Positions 1-8,495 of a stretch of DNA of 39,535 nucleotides are shown piece after piece. The DNA is taken from contig JAZLCA010000075.1 in the NCBI GenBank assembly GCA_045613985.1, positions 1-39,535 on the forward strand. The letters run 5' to 3'. The DNA comes from SIG644 sp045613985 (GTDB taxonomy: Bacteria > Bacillota > Clostridia > Oscillospirales > CAG-272). Position 1 is the first letter of the stretch; every line of letters begins with the position of its first letter. The position numbers and the translations under genes were made by a program. The notes under the pieces are model-generated. The model had not been told where the DNA came from. It made no database searches and saw only the letters and a program-made list of their open reading frames with translations.

Positions 1-453
1 GTGAGATATTTGCCCGATCTGTCGTTGGAAGGACTGGATAAGCCTTTCCCCTTCCGTTTTGTCAAGGACTGGTATCGTTATCAGGAGAAGTTTATTTGTG
101 AATTGGATCCTTCGGCTATGACCGAGGACGTTGTCTACGAGGATAAGGCAGATCTGTCCCGCGTGATTTTGTATCAACACAAAGAAAAGATCGCGGACGG
201 CGTTACTGTGCGGCTGTGGGGTGACCGTATGCAGCTACTGGGTGAGGGTGTTGATATCGCTCTTCCGTTTGACGAGGTCAGCGTTATGTCGGTGCTGGGA
301 CGAAACAAACTCAATATCTACATTGGCGAAGAGTTGTATCAGCTCAAGGGCGGCAAGCGCTTCAATGCCGTTAAGTATACCAATTTCTATTATCACTATG
401 ATAACATCAAAAAAGGAGTAGAGTATGGAGAACTTCAATTTTTGGGACTCTGA
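1..453 (+). CDS. C-terminal part of an unidentified protein, cut by the window edge
   Basis: The frame is open from the first base and stops at TGA 451-453. It is probably the tail of a larger protein, since nothing upstream is visible to support the GTG at base 1 as a start. The 150 visible residues have no membrane span or lipobox. The second half reads as a compact beta-rich domain (VTVRLWGDRMQLLGEG, then LGRNKLNIYIGEELYQLKG, then FNAVKYTNFYYHY) and ends in FLGL. From memory this resembles a C-terminal extension found on some clostridial lysophospholipid acyltransferases. The acyltransferase HX4D motif would lie outside the window, so this is only a suggestion. The end overlaps the next gene by 29 bases, which suggests translational coupling. 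Confidence 0.55.
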   Translation: MRYLPDLSLEGLDKPFPFRFVKDWYRYQEKFICELDPSAMTEDVVYEDKADLSRVILYQHKEKIADGVTVRLWGDRMQLLGEGVDIALPFDEVSVMSVLGRNKLNIYIGEELYQLKGGKRFNAVKYTNFYYHYDNIKKGVEYGELQFLGL

Positions 454-1849
454 GGTTTGGGGATTTGTCAGCCTGATTTCTGTATTGTTGATCAGCTTGC
501 TGGTTGCCAACTGGATGAAAAAATCCATCAAGCTTTTGCGCATCTCGCTCATTCCCACGTCGGTTCTGGGCGGCATTCTTTTGCTTTTGGCCTCGGTTGC
601 CTACCAGGGAATCACAAAAGGAAAACTGTTGTTTGACACCTCCTTTTTCGGTGGCAACGGTATGGCGACCATGGAAATCATCACCTTCCACTGCTTAGCA
701 CTTGGTTTTATTGCCACCACGTTTCGCTCCAAACGGCGCAAAAAGGGAATGCGCCGCACCGTTGAGGTATTCAATACGGGCGTGACGACGGTCGCGACGT
801 ATTTGCTGCAGGGTATTCTTGGTATGGGCATTACCATGATCGCGGCTCTGTTGGTCAAGGACTTCTTCCAGGCGTCAGGTATTCTGTTGCCCTTTGGCTA
901 CGGTCAGGGCACGGGACAGGCCCTCAACTACGGTAATATTTACGAGACCGACCATGGATTTGTAGGCGGCCGCAGCTTTGGCCTGACCATCGCAGCCCTC
1001 GGCTTTTTGAGTGCGGCCATCGGCGGCGTCATCCATCTGAACGTTCTCAAGAAAAAAGGAAAGATCATCACGGTCGATGCAGAGGAAGGGGCCCAGTCCA
1101 TGAGTGCGGAGCAGATCCAAAGTCCGGACGAGATCCCCATGAACGGAAGCATCGACAAAATGACGGTGCAGATCGCCATTATCCTGACCGTTTACATGAT
1201 GGCCTTCGGAATAATCACCCTCATTTCGCTGTTGTTGCCCGGATTTAAGTCGATCCTGTATGGCTTTAACTTCCTGTTCGGCGTATTGATGGCTACCGTC
1301 CTTAAATGGGGATTGGATATGCTGCGCCGGGTGGGCATGGTAAAAAAAGAGTATATCAACCCCTTCCTGATGAACCGTATGGGCGGCTTCTTCTTCGATT
1401 TGATGATCGTCGCCGGTATCGCCGCCATTCGTTTGGATTACATCAAGCAGTATTGGCATATTTTGTTGATTCTGGGTGTCGTGGGTGCCGTGGCTACCTA
1501 TATGTACAATCATTTTGTGGCCTGCAAGCTGTTTCCCCGCTATGCCGAGCCTCAATTTATGGCAATGTACGGCATGTTGACGGGTACTGCCAGCACGGGT
1601 ATGATCCTTTTGCGCGAGATCGATCCCGAGTATAAAACGCCCGTAGCGGACAACCTGGTCTACCAGAACCTGCCCGCCATCGTCTTTGGCTTTCCCATGA
1701 TGCTGTTGGCAACGTTGGCCCCCATTAAGCCTAAAACGACGCTGTGCATTTTGGTTGCGTTCTTTGCGGTCATGAACGTCATTCTGTTCCGTTCCAAGCT
1801 GTTCCACCGCCGCAGAAGACGCCGTCCGACCTCCAAAAAGGAGAAATGA
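425..1849 (+). CDS. Sodium/glutamate symporter (GltS)-like transporter
   Basis: This 474-residue protein has about ten to twelve hydrophobic segments. It carries the ESS/GltS family hallmark FGYGQGTGQALNYG around residues 157-170 and a matching second-half motif GMLTGTASTGMILLRE, as expected for two inverted repeats with re-entrant loops. Family members import glutamate or related anions with Na+ across the inner membrane. It is longer than classical GltS (about 400 residues), with a hydrophilic loop near residues 215-240 and a polybasic C-terminus (HRRRRRRPTSKKEK). The ATG at 425 lies inside the end of the previous gene behind AAAAGGAG. The next gene starts 1 base after the stop, so the two are co-transcribed. 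The substrate cannot be read from the sequence. Confidence 0.8.
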   Translation: MENFNFWDSEVWGFVSLISVLLISLLVANWMKKSIKLLRISLIPTSVLGGILLLLASVAYQGITKGKLLFDTSFFGGNGMATMEIITFHCLALGFIATTFRSKRRKKGMRRTVEVFNTGVTTVATYLLQGILGMGITMIAALLVKDFFQASGILLPFGYGQGTGQALNYGNIYETDHGFVGGRSFGLTIAALGFLSAAIGGVIHLNVLKKKGKIITVDAEEGAQSMSAEQIQSPDEIPMNGSIDKMTVQIAIILTVYMMAFGIITLISLLLPGFKSILYGFNFLFGVLMATVLKWGLDMLRRVGMVKKEYINPFLMNRMGGFFFDLMIVAGIAAIRLDYIKQYWHILLILGVVGAVATYMYNHFVACKLFPRYAEPQFMAMYGMLTGTASTGMILLREIDPEYKTPVADNLVYQNLPAIVFGFPMMLLATLAPIKPKTTLCILVAFFAVMNVILFRSKLFHRRRRRRPTSKKEK

Positions 1850-1850
1850 T

Positions 1851-2738
1851 ATGATTTATACACTGACGCTCAATCCTGCCTTGGATTACGCTGTCTACGT
1901 TCCCGATTTTACTCAGGGTAAGACCAATCGATCTGCCCGTGAGCAGCTGGATTTCGGAGGCAAGGGCATCAACGTGTCCTACGTGCTGCACCAGTTGGAA
2001 GTGGATACTACGGCGCTGGGCTTTATTGCCGGCTTTACCGGGCAAGCTCTGCGCGAAGCGTTGGAGGCAACGGGAGTGATCTGCGATTTCGTAGAACTGC
2101 CCCGAGGCATGACCCGCATCAACGTCAAGATCAAAGGGGAGCGCGAGAGCGAGATCAACGCGCAAGGCCCCGAGATCGATGCGGCCTCTCTTGAGGCGCT
2201 GTATGCCAAACTGGACGCGCTGACGGACCAGGACACTCTTCTGTTGGCGGGGAGTGTTCCCAAAAGTCTTCCCCACGATATTTACGAGCGCATTCTTGCC
2301 CGCCTTGCAGGCAGGGGCATCCGTTTTGCCGTCGATGCCGAGGGACAACTGCTGTTGGATACGCTCAAATATAAGCCTTTTCTGATCAAGCCCAACCGCG
2401 ACGAGTTGTGTGCGTTGGCTGGGCGAGAATGGATGAGCGAGGACGATATGATCGAGACGGCCCGCCGCCTGCAAGCCGACGGCGCCCGGAACGTGCTGGT
2501 TTCACTGGGCGGAGACGGTGCTTTGCTGCTGGATGAAACGGGATCGATACACCGCAAGCCTGCCGTGGGCGGCAAGCCCGTCAACACGGTCGGGGCAGGG
2601 GATTCCATGGTTGCCGGCTTTTTGGCCGGCGTGGAGCGCGGATACGAATATGCCCTGCGTTTAGGCCTTGCCGCAGGAGGCGCGACGGCTCTCTCGCCTG
2701 TTTTGGCAACCAAAGAGGAGATCGAGCGGTTGCTTTGA
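1851..2738 (+). CDS. fruK: 1-phosphofructokinase family hexose kinase (PfkB family)
   Basis: This 295-residue PfkB-family kinase opens with YTLTLNPALDYAVYV and FGGKGINVSYVL, typical of 1-phosphofructokinase and tagatose-6-phosphate kinase. The C-terminal signature VNTVGAGDSMVAGFLAG holds the catalytic Asp in GAGDS. The middle reads LLAGSVPKSLP and LIKPNRDEL, the substrate- and ATP-binding regions of this subfamily. It would phosphorylate a ketohexose phosphate with ATP in the cytoplasm. No fructose PTS permease lies nearby, so the exact sugar (fructose-1-P or tagatose-6-P) is uncertain. AAAGGAGAAA immediately precedes the start, and the gene follows the symporter with a 1-base gap in an apparent operon. 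Confidence 0.8.
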   Translation: MIYTLTLNPALDYAVYVPDFTQGKTNRSAREQLDFGGKGINVSYVLHQLEVDTTALGFIAGFTGQALREALEATGVICDFVELPRGMTRINVKIKGERESEINAQGPEIDAASLEALYAKLDALTDQDTLLLAGSVPKSLPHDIYERILARLAGRGIRFAVDAEGQLLLDTLKYKPFLIKPNRDELCALAGREWMSEDDMIETARRLQADGARNVLVSLGGDGALLLDETGSIHRKPAVGGKPVNTVGAGDSMVAGFLAGVERGYEYALRLGLAAGGATALSPVLATKEEIERLL

Positions 2739-2782
2739 GTGCCCATAAGAGATCTTATTATCAATATGTTAGGAGATAGAAT

Positions 2783-3529
2783 ATGACTTGGGGAACATTT
2801 GGTGTCGTTCACATTATTACCATTATCATGACGGCGGTGCTCAACATCGCACTTTACTTTGCTTTGAAGCATCGCTCCCGCCGCACCCAGATGATCGTAC
2901 TGGGCATCTTGTCCTTTTCGGGCATGGCAGCCATTATCTTTAATTTGGTGACGTGGGGTTCTCCCCTGGAGTATCTCCCCCTTCACCTTTGCTCGCTCAA
3001 TGCGCTGGTGCTGCCCTTTGCCGTGTTGTTGCGCAGCAAACGTCTGGGAAATCTGCTGCTTTTGTGGTCCCTGGGCGCGTTGTTTGCTATTCTGATCAAC
3101 AACGCCTCGGCCGATTTTAAGCTGCTTAGCTGGACCTTTGTGTTTTATTATTTCCCCCACGTGCTGGAGCTGGGTATCCCCATTCTTTTGATGAAGCTGG
3201 GGCTGGTCAAGCTCAGCGTCAAGTGCGTGTGGTCGACCATCGTCATCACCATGGCAAGCTACACGCTCATCCACTTTATTAACGTGTTCATCAACGACCA
3301 CTGCCTGACCAATCAGGTGACCAATCCTTCGGGGGATATCATTCAGGTCAACTATATGTATTCCATCACTCCTGAAAACCCCTTGCTTCAGCTGTTTTAT
3401 AAGCTGATCCCGCACGAGTATTGGTATATGTATTTGGTCGTGCCGGTTGTCGCGGTATATCTCGGCGTCATTTATCTTGCACAGTATTTGCTGTCGCGCC
3501 GCAAGGCAACCCAAAAAGCCGAATGCTAA
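2783..3529 (+). CDS. YwaF-family (TIGR02206-type) integral membrane protein
   Basis: The product has 248 residues with about seven membrane spans and no soluble domain. The segment LPLHLCSLNALVLPFAVLL followed by LGNLLLLWSLGALFAIL is the signature region of YwaF-like proteins, whose function is not established. The ATG is preceded by TAGGAGAT. It lies 44 bases after the sugar kinase and probably belongs to the same transcript, which ends at the strong terminator just downstream. A second, divergent member of the family is encoded at 10696-11463 on the other strand. Confidence 0.75.
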   Translation: MTWGTFGVVHIITIIMTAVLNIALYFALKHRSRRTQMIVLGILSFSGMAAIIFNLVTWGSPLEYLPLHLCSLNALVLPFAVLLRSKRLGNLLLLWSLGALFAILINNASADFKLLSWTFVFYYFPHVLELGIPILLMKLGLVKLSVKCVWSTIVITMASYTLIHFINVFINDHCLTNQVTNPSGDIIQVNYMYSITPENPLLQLFYKLIPHEYWYMYLVVPVVAVYLGVIYLAQYLLSRRKATQKAEC

Positions 3530-3575
3530 AAAGGCGCACCTTGGCATTTAAAAAAATTCAATGTTGCAAAAAGAG

Positions 3576-3606
3576 AGCGGAGAGTTCAAACGAACTCTCC
3601 GCTTTT
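3576..3606. terminator. Bidirectional rho-independent terminator
   Basis: A perfect 12-bp stem AGCGGAGAGTTC/GAACTCTCCGCT closes on an AAAC loop, with T residues on the right and an A run on the left. It sits between two convergent genes and can serve both strands. Confidence 0.9.
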
Positions 3607-3618
3607 GCTGTTCGAAAA

Positions 3619-6600
3619 TTATTTCAGATTATCAGGACCAAAGCTCTCGCCGTCCTTGACCAGATATTGGAAGGTCAGAGACTTGACTGCGCCACCCCAA
3701 CCGCCGCGGGGCGCACTGCTGCGCAGACGAACGTAGAGAATGTCCTCTACGTCTTCGTAAGCGTCCACGATGATGCAGGATACACCGTCGTTGGTGCCGC
3801 TGTTGGCGTTGTAGGAGGAGAATTTGGCGTAGTTGACGACCTCTATCCAGTTTTCACAATCCCCCGAAACCTCCAAAATGTAATTCTGGCTGAGTTGGGC
3901 AGCGATGACCAGACCCTCGAAATCGTCCACGTGGAACTTCCAGATCAATTCAGCCGTGCCGTCGGTGTAACGCTTAACGCCGTCCGCGCCGCCCGTGTTG
4001 GAATGGATGAAGGGGGCGTCATCGCCCGTCTTGTTGACGGTCAGCTGGAAGGAATCGTAGCGCATATCAGCCACGGTGCTGCCGCCCTTGGCCCAACCGA
4101 CGGTAACCGTTGCGTGCATTTTGGGGGCAGAGAAGGCCTTAACGATCAGGGAATTGGTGGCCGCGTCCCAAATTTGCTCAGCGGGAGCGATTTCCTCGCC
4201 GTAGGTAACGGTGACGTCAAAGGGAACGAAGCCCTTGGGAGCGGCAATGCGAATCGGGATCGCGGCATTTTCAGCCGCGTACAGTCGAATGGTGGTGGAG
4301 TCGCTCTCCTCGATGATTTCCTCAACGAAGCCGCCGGAATAGACGACGGTAGGCAGCGTCAGCTCCTCGGTGGAAGCGATGCGGCGATAGAGGGCGGCCT
4401 CTCCTTCGGGAATGACGGGATCGATTACGACCTCCAAATCCGAGGAGAAGATGTTAACGTAGGTGCCGGACAACTTGAAGCTACCGTTCAAAGAATAAAC
4501 GGCGGTGTAGTCGCCTCGTTCGACAATAAAAGCATCGGAGGTGACATAGTCGTAAGGCGTGGTCTCGGTGGCCTTGGCAACCAGCATACGCATCAGATCG
4601 GCTGCGGCTGCGCTGTCGCTGTAATCCGTGGTGGAAAGACCGACCATCAGGACGGTGCCAAGTCCTGCCTTGAAGGTAATACCAACGGCCTTGCCGTCCG
4701 AGGTCTGGAGCAGGGGTTCAAATCCGGTACCCTCGTAGTAATAGGTGAAGTTGTCGCCGCCTGCCGAAAGAGCACCGTCGGCAAAATCGTCGGCGTTAGC
4801 GGCGGTGTTGCCACCCTTCCAGGACAGACCCTTGTTTCCGCCGGTCAGCGTCTTAGCCGTGATGGTGTCGCCCATGCCCAGATGCTGGAGCAGGTTGGCG
4901 GTGGGAGAGCCTCCCTTGCCGGTGTCGTTCCACCAAGCGTCGGGAATGGTCAGATATTCATCGGGACCGCCCAGGTAAAGCAGGGTGCCGCCCTCCTTGA
5001 CCCACTCGGCGATGGCTACGTTCAGCTCCTCGTACAGAGGCTTTTGATTGTCATAGGAAACGATGAGGACCGAGACGTTGTTCAGATCCTCGGGCTTGGT
5101 GATCAGCTCCATGGCCATGGTGCGAAGCGGGATACCGTCGTACACCAGGGGAGCGGCTACGCCCCAGAAGCCGTCGTAGGCGTTTTCGCCAAACTGGGGT
5201 TTGGCGGGCGACTGCCAGGTCAGGGTGTCACCCAACAGGTAGGTGATGCCGGGGGTGCCGGCGGTTGCCTTGAATTCCGCACCCGAAATCTCAAGCAGGG
5301 CATTGTGGATGTTGAGCTGTTCACTGCGGTATTCGGGAGAGACGTTCATAAAGGAGCGGTTGGTCCAGATCAGCTCCCAACGATTGATGTCGGAATACAT
5401 CATAGAAGCAACGAGCTGTTCATGGCAAAGCTTGCGCCAGTAGGATTCCTCCTCCGAGTCTCTGGTGTCGGACATGGGATCGCACAGGGCGTAGAAATCG
5501 GTGCCGTAGTAGTTGACCGCATCCAGATAGGTGCCGTACTCCACGTAAGCGTTGATAAAGGTGCGGCGAGCGGATTCGCCTTCGTAACGAACATGGTTGA
5601 TGATGGTGTTACTCCAGGTCTGGCCCGTGACGGTCTCTACCTGTCCTGTGCCCATCATGTGGACGTAGCCGTCCGTGATGCCATTGGGGTAGGTTGCATA
5701 GGCCAAAGTACTGTGAGGGGCCAGTGAGTACAGATGCTCCGTCTTGCCTTCCTTTTCGTTGACGTAGGAGGCGTACATCTTGATGGCGTTGGAGTGTGTC
5801 CATACGTTGAGACGTTGAGACATGAAAATGGAGCGGACGTCACCGTTGGGATCGCTCCAAGCCTCGTTGTACTTGAGCTGCCACAGTGCCTTGTAGGCCG
5901 GACCGTAACCGCCGTAACGGAACATTTCGGGCTCGACGAAGCCAACCGACCAGTTGGAGCGGTTGACCATGTCGCGCAATTTGTCGGACATGTTATATTT
6001 GACCACTTCATACGTCAGTACCGAGGAACCCCAGAAGGCACCGCTGTCTCCGTTGGCGTCCATCTGCAAAACCTCGGGATGCGCGGTACTGTAGTTGGTT
6101 TTATTGAAGGAGTTGCTGGTGCCGATGATATCGTAACCGGCATTCTTGAATTCTTTTTGGTACTTGCCGCTGACGATGTAGGCATCTACTCGCACGTGCA
6201 TTGCGGGAGAATAGCCGTGGTCGACCGAGGCATAGGTGCGCACACCGTCGATTTTTACTGCATCGCGGGTCTGGGAGTACAGACCACCGGGCAAGCGTGC
6301 GACGGTTACGTCGTAGGTGTTGCTGCGTTCACCGGGGGCGAAAAAGTCTTCCCATTTGCCAAACAAGTCAAGGGGCGCGTAGTATTCGTTATCGTCATAT
6401 ACGTATTTGTCCTTTGGCTGTTCGGGATTTTCCGGATTCTCCGGTTCCTGTGGTTTCTCCGGAGAAACGTCCGCGCCGCACACGTCGCACAAATGGTCTG
6501 TGTCTGCATCGACGTGTTCCGTGCATTCGGGCGGGAGGGGCTTGTCACCCGGCTGCTCGTCCGGTGTTTCATCGGGCGGTGTGGGGGGGGCGGCCGGACG

Positions 6601-6666
6601 GCAAGCACAGATCGTGCCTGCACACAAGATCATGGCCAGCAAAAGCAACAAAAATTTCAGTTTCAT
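3619..6666 (-). CDS. Large secreted lipoprotein, possibly glycoside-hydrolase-like
   Basis: Starting at the ATG at 6666 behind AAAGGAAT gives 1015 residues; the frame runs 28 codons further upstream but without an RBS and over the promoter. The N-terminus is a lipoprotein signal (MKLKFLLLLLAMILCAGTICAC, written here as MKLK + 17 hydrophobic residues + C22). A Pro/Glu-rich linker to about residue 85 includes HVDADTDHLCDVCGAD, a motif common in surface proteins of gut Clostridia. Residues about 85-480 look like an alpha/beta barrel rich in aromatic residues (VGFVEPEMFRYGGYGPAY). Residues about 500-700 resemble a class I glutamine-amidotransferase-like fold (VLIVSYDNQKPLYEEL, EGGTLLYLGGPDEY), an arrangement seen in GH42-like enzymes. 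The C-terminus (YILEVSGDCENWIEV, ILYVRLRSS) looks like a discoidin-type carbohydrate-binding module. The enzymatic role is inferred; no catalytic pair was assigned. Confidence 0.6.
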   Translation of the reverse strand: MKLKFLLLLLAMILCAGTICACRPAAPPTPPDETPDEQPGDKPLPPECTEHVDADTDHLCDVCGADVSPEKPQEPENPENPEQPKDKYVYDDNEYYAPLDLFGKWEDFFAPGERSNTYDVTVARLPGGLYSQTRDAVKIDGVRTYASVDHGYSPAMHVRVDAYIVSGKYQKEFKNAGYDIIGTSNSFNKTNYSTAHPEVLQMDANGDSGAFWGSSVLTYEVVKYNMSDKLRDMVNRSNWSVGFVEPEMFRYGGYGPAYKALWQLKYNEAWSDPNGDVRSIFMSQRLNVWTHSNAIKMYASYVNEKEGKTEHLYSLAPHSTLAYATYPNGITDGYVHMMGTGQVETVTGQTWSNTIINHVRYEGESARRTFINAYVEYGTYLDAVNYYGTDFYALCDPMSDTRDSEEESYWRKLCHEQLVASMMYSDINRWELIWTNRSFMNVSPEYRSEQLNIHNALLEISGAEFKATAGTPGITYLLGDTLTWQSPAKPQFGENAYDGFWGVAAPLVYDGIPLRTMAMELITKPEDLNNVSVLIVSYDNQKPLYEELNVAIAEWVKEGGTLLYLGGPDEYLTIPDAWWNDTGKGGSPTANLLQHLGMGDTITAKTLTGGNKGLSWKGGNTAANADDFADGALSAGGDNFTYYYEGTGFEPLLQTSDGKAVGITFKAGLGTVLMVGLSTTDYSDSAAAADLMRMLVAKATETTPYDYVTSDAFIVERGDYTAVYSLNGSFKLSGTYVNIFSSDLEVVIDPVIPEGEAALYRRIASTEELTLPTVVYSGGFVEEIIEESDSTTIRLYAAENAAIPIRIAAPKGFVPFDVTVTYGEEIAPAEQIWDAATNSLIVKAFSAPKMHATVTVGWAKGGSTVADMRYDSFQLTVNKTGDDAPFIHSNTGGADGVKRYTDGTAELIWKFHVDDFEGLVIAAQLSQNYILEVSGDCENWIEVVNYAKFSSYNANSGTNDGVSCIIVDAYEDVEDILYVRLRSSAPRGGWGGAVKSLTFQYLVKDGESFGPDNLK

Positions 6667-6700
6667 GTTGGGGGATATTCCTTTCGTTGGAAGATACCAT

Positions 6701-6730
6701 ATTATATCATACCACTCGAACATTTGGCAA
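6701..6730 (-). promoter_or_regulatory. Promoter of the large lipoprotein gene
   Basis: On the minus strand, TTGCCA (6730-6725) and TATAAT (6706-6701) are separated by 18 bases. A TG one base before the -10 makes it an extended -10 promoter. It lies 35 bases before the chosen start. Confidence 0.7.
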
Positions 6731-6811
6731 TAGATATTATAAATTTTCATTATGTTTCATAAAAATATGTAAAAAAAGTCCATGCGCCGGGCGGAAAATG
6801 CAAAAATTCCA

Positions 6812-6840
6812 TTGACAATGTGCGTCCCGTGTGCTATACT
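6812..6840 (+). promoter_or_regulatory. Promoter of the trpB T-box leader
   Basis: TTGACA (6812-6817), a 17-base spacer and TATACT (6835-6840) form a near-consensus housekeeping promoter. Transcription would begin about 6847, directly before the T-box stem I. Confidence 0.85.
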
Positions 6841-6846
6841 CTATCA

Positions 6847-7137
6847 TAATAAAACCGTTGATGCGGAGATAACGCCGAGTATGACTTCACAGAGAGCCCG
6901 CGATGCTGAGAATCGGGCAAGAAACCGTTCGGCAAATGGACCGCGGAGGGCGCGGAGGAAAGGTCAGCCTTAGTATTCTGCGACGTAAGACACGCGTCAG
7001 TTGTCGGGGGTATGCCAAGGCGTACTCATAAGAGCGCAGTGGAACTGCGAACCAAGGTGGCACCGCGGATAGGGACAGACACGGCGTGTCTGACGTTCGT
7101 CCTTGACAGAGAAATGATATCTGTCGGGGCGTTTTTT
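6847..7137 (+). promoter_or_regulatory. T-box riboswitch, tryptophan-specific
   Basis: The leader shows the canonical T-box sequence AGGTGGCACCGCG at 7055-7067, followed by a terminator. In stem I, GCGG pairs with CCGC and GCCGA with TCGGC. They enclose an internal loop whose 3' side reads AAATGGA, placing the specifier codon TGG (Trp) at 6937-6939. The conserved AGAGAG before the distal stem-loop is at 6893-6898. The T-box UGGC complements a tRNA 3' end with discriminator G, as in bacterial tRNA-Trp. Uncharged tRNA-Trp should bind and stabilise the antiterminator, switching on the downstream trpB gene when tryptophan is scarce. The specifier, the discriminator and the regulated gene all agree. 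Confidence 0.93.
7101..7137 (+). terminator. T-box leader terminator
   Basis: The stem CCTTGACAG/CTGTCGGGG (two G-T pairs) with an 11-base loop is followed by six T residues at 7132-7137. A small preceding hairpin CAGACAC/GTGTCTG lies at 7076-7092. The terminator would form when tRNA-Trp is charged. Confidence 0.85.
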
Positions 7138-7251
7138 GTTTTCCGACGGGGGAGGGTAATATGTTACAAAAGGAACGATGGCGAGGCATTTGACGTGCCC
7201 TCGCTTCCCACCGAATACATCGAAATCAATATAAACACGGAGGATTTACCC

Positions 7252-8469
7252 ATGCAATTCAACGGCATCGATTTTGAAACTTACTTTAAGAACTATCCCA
7301 ACCGAGAGGGTTATTTTGGTAAATACGGCGGCTCGTTCGTATCTCCCGAGCTTCAGGTAGCCATGGATGAGATCACCGAGGCGTATTTCACCATTTGCAA
7401 GTCGCGCAAGTTCATTGCTGAATTGCGCCGCATCCGCAAGGAATTCCAGGGCCGTCCCACCCCCATCTCCCACCTGGAGAGGCTGTCGGCCAAGCTGGGC
7501 AACGTCCAGCTGTATGCCAAGCGCGAGGACCTCAACCATACGGGCGCGCACAAGCTCAATCACTGCATGGGTGAGGTGCTGCTTGCCAAGTATATGGGCA
7601 AAAAGAAGGTCATTGCGGAGACAGGCGCGGGTCAGCACGGTGTAGCTATGGCAACCGCCGCCGCCTATTTCGGCATGGAATGTGATATTTACATGGGCTC
7701 GGTCGATATCAAAAAGCAGGCACCCAACGTCGCTCGTATGAAGATCCTGGGTGCTAACGTCGTCGAGGTTACGCACGGCTTGCAGACGCTCAAGGAGGCC
7801 GTAGACGCCGCCTTTGCTGCTTACGCCAAGGAGTACAAGGACGCCATCTATTGCATCGGCTCCGTTGTCGGTCCTCATCCGTTCCCCATGATGGTGCGCG
7901 ATTTTCAGCACGTTGTGGGCGAGGAGGCCCGCGCCCAGTTTATTGAAATGACGGGAGAATTGCCCGACGCTATCGTTGCTTGCGTGGGCGGCGGCTCCAA
8001 CGCGGCAGGCTTCTTCTCGGGATTTTTGAACGATCCCGTGGAAATTTACGGCATTGAGCCGCTTGGTCGCGGCACGGCGCTGGGCGATCATGCTGCCAGC
8101 CTGCAGTACGGTACCGAGGGCGTTATGCACGGCTTCAATTCCATCATGCTCAAGGACGAAAACGGTGATCCCGCTCCCGTATACTCGGTAGCGAGCGGTC
8201 TGGATTATCCCTCCTCGGGCCCCGAACACGCATTCCTTCATGAGCTGGGTCGCGTCAAGTACGACGTCGTCAACGATGACGAGACCATCGACGCTTTCTT
8301 TGATCTCTCGCGCAGTGAAGGTATCATCCCCGCAATTGAGAGTGCTCACGCCGTCGCTTACGGTGTCAAGCTGGCCAAGAGAATGGGAACGGGATCGGTG
8401 CTGATCAACCTGTCCGGCCGCGGCGACAAGGATATGGATTATATTATTGAAAGATACGGTATTCGCTAA
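7252..8469 (+). CDS. trpB: Tryptophan synthase beta chain
   Basis: This 405-residue PLP enzyme converts indole (or indole from TrpA) plus serine to tryptophan. The ATG at 7252 has GGAGG 8 bases upstream; the longer frame from 7012 runs through the T-box and is not real. Visible motifs are KREDLNHTGAHKLNH with the PLP lysine at K101, AETGAGQHGVA with the catalytic glutamate, the phosphate-binding CVGGGSNA, SGLDYPSSGPEHA in the COMM region, and the C-terminal NLSGRGDKD. Some positions differ from common TrpB, such as NHCMG after the PLP lysine and GSVDIKKQAPNV. No trpA or other trp gene is in the window. The next gene starts 26 bases later in the same T-box-controlled operon. Confidence 0.93.
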   Translation: MQFNGIDFETYFKNYPNREGYFGKYGGSFVSPELQVAMDEITEAYFTICKSRKFIAELRRIRKEFQGRPTPISHLERLSAKLGNVQLYAKREDLNHTGAHKLNHCMGEVLLAKYMGKKKVIAETGAGQHGVAMATAAAYFGMECDIYMGSVDIKKQAPNVARMKILGANVVEVTHGLQTLKEAVDAAFAAYAKEYKDAIYCIGSVVGPHPFPMMVRDFQHVVGEEARAQFIEMTGELPDAIVACVGGGSNAAGFFSGFLNDPVEIYGIEPLGRGTALGDHAASLQYGTEGVMHGFNSIMLKDENGDPAPVYSVASGLDYPSSGPEHAFLHELGRVKYDVVNDDETIDAFFDLSRSEGIIPAIESAHAVAYGVKLAKRMGTGSVLINLSGRGDKDMDYIIERYGIR

Positions 8470-8495
8470 TTTTGGGTGTGTACAAGGAGGAAAAT

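Noticed and set aside
3421..5727. 768-codon plus-strand open frame
   Set aside because: It is antisense to the 1015-residue lipoprotein gene, has no RBS or recognisable domains, and reflects low stop density opposite a codon-biased gene. Similar antisense frames (for example 5734-6762, 8466-9632, 26834-28771, 30135-31691) were rejected for the same reason.
7012..7251. N-terminal extension of trpB
   Set aside because: It translates the T-box and terminator; the true start at 7252 has GGAGG upstream.
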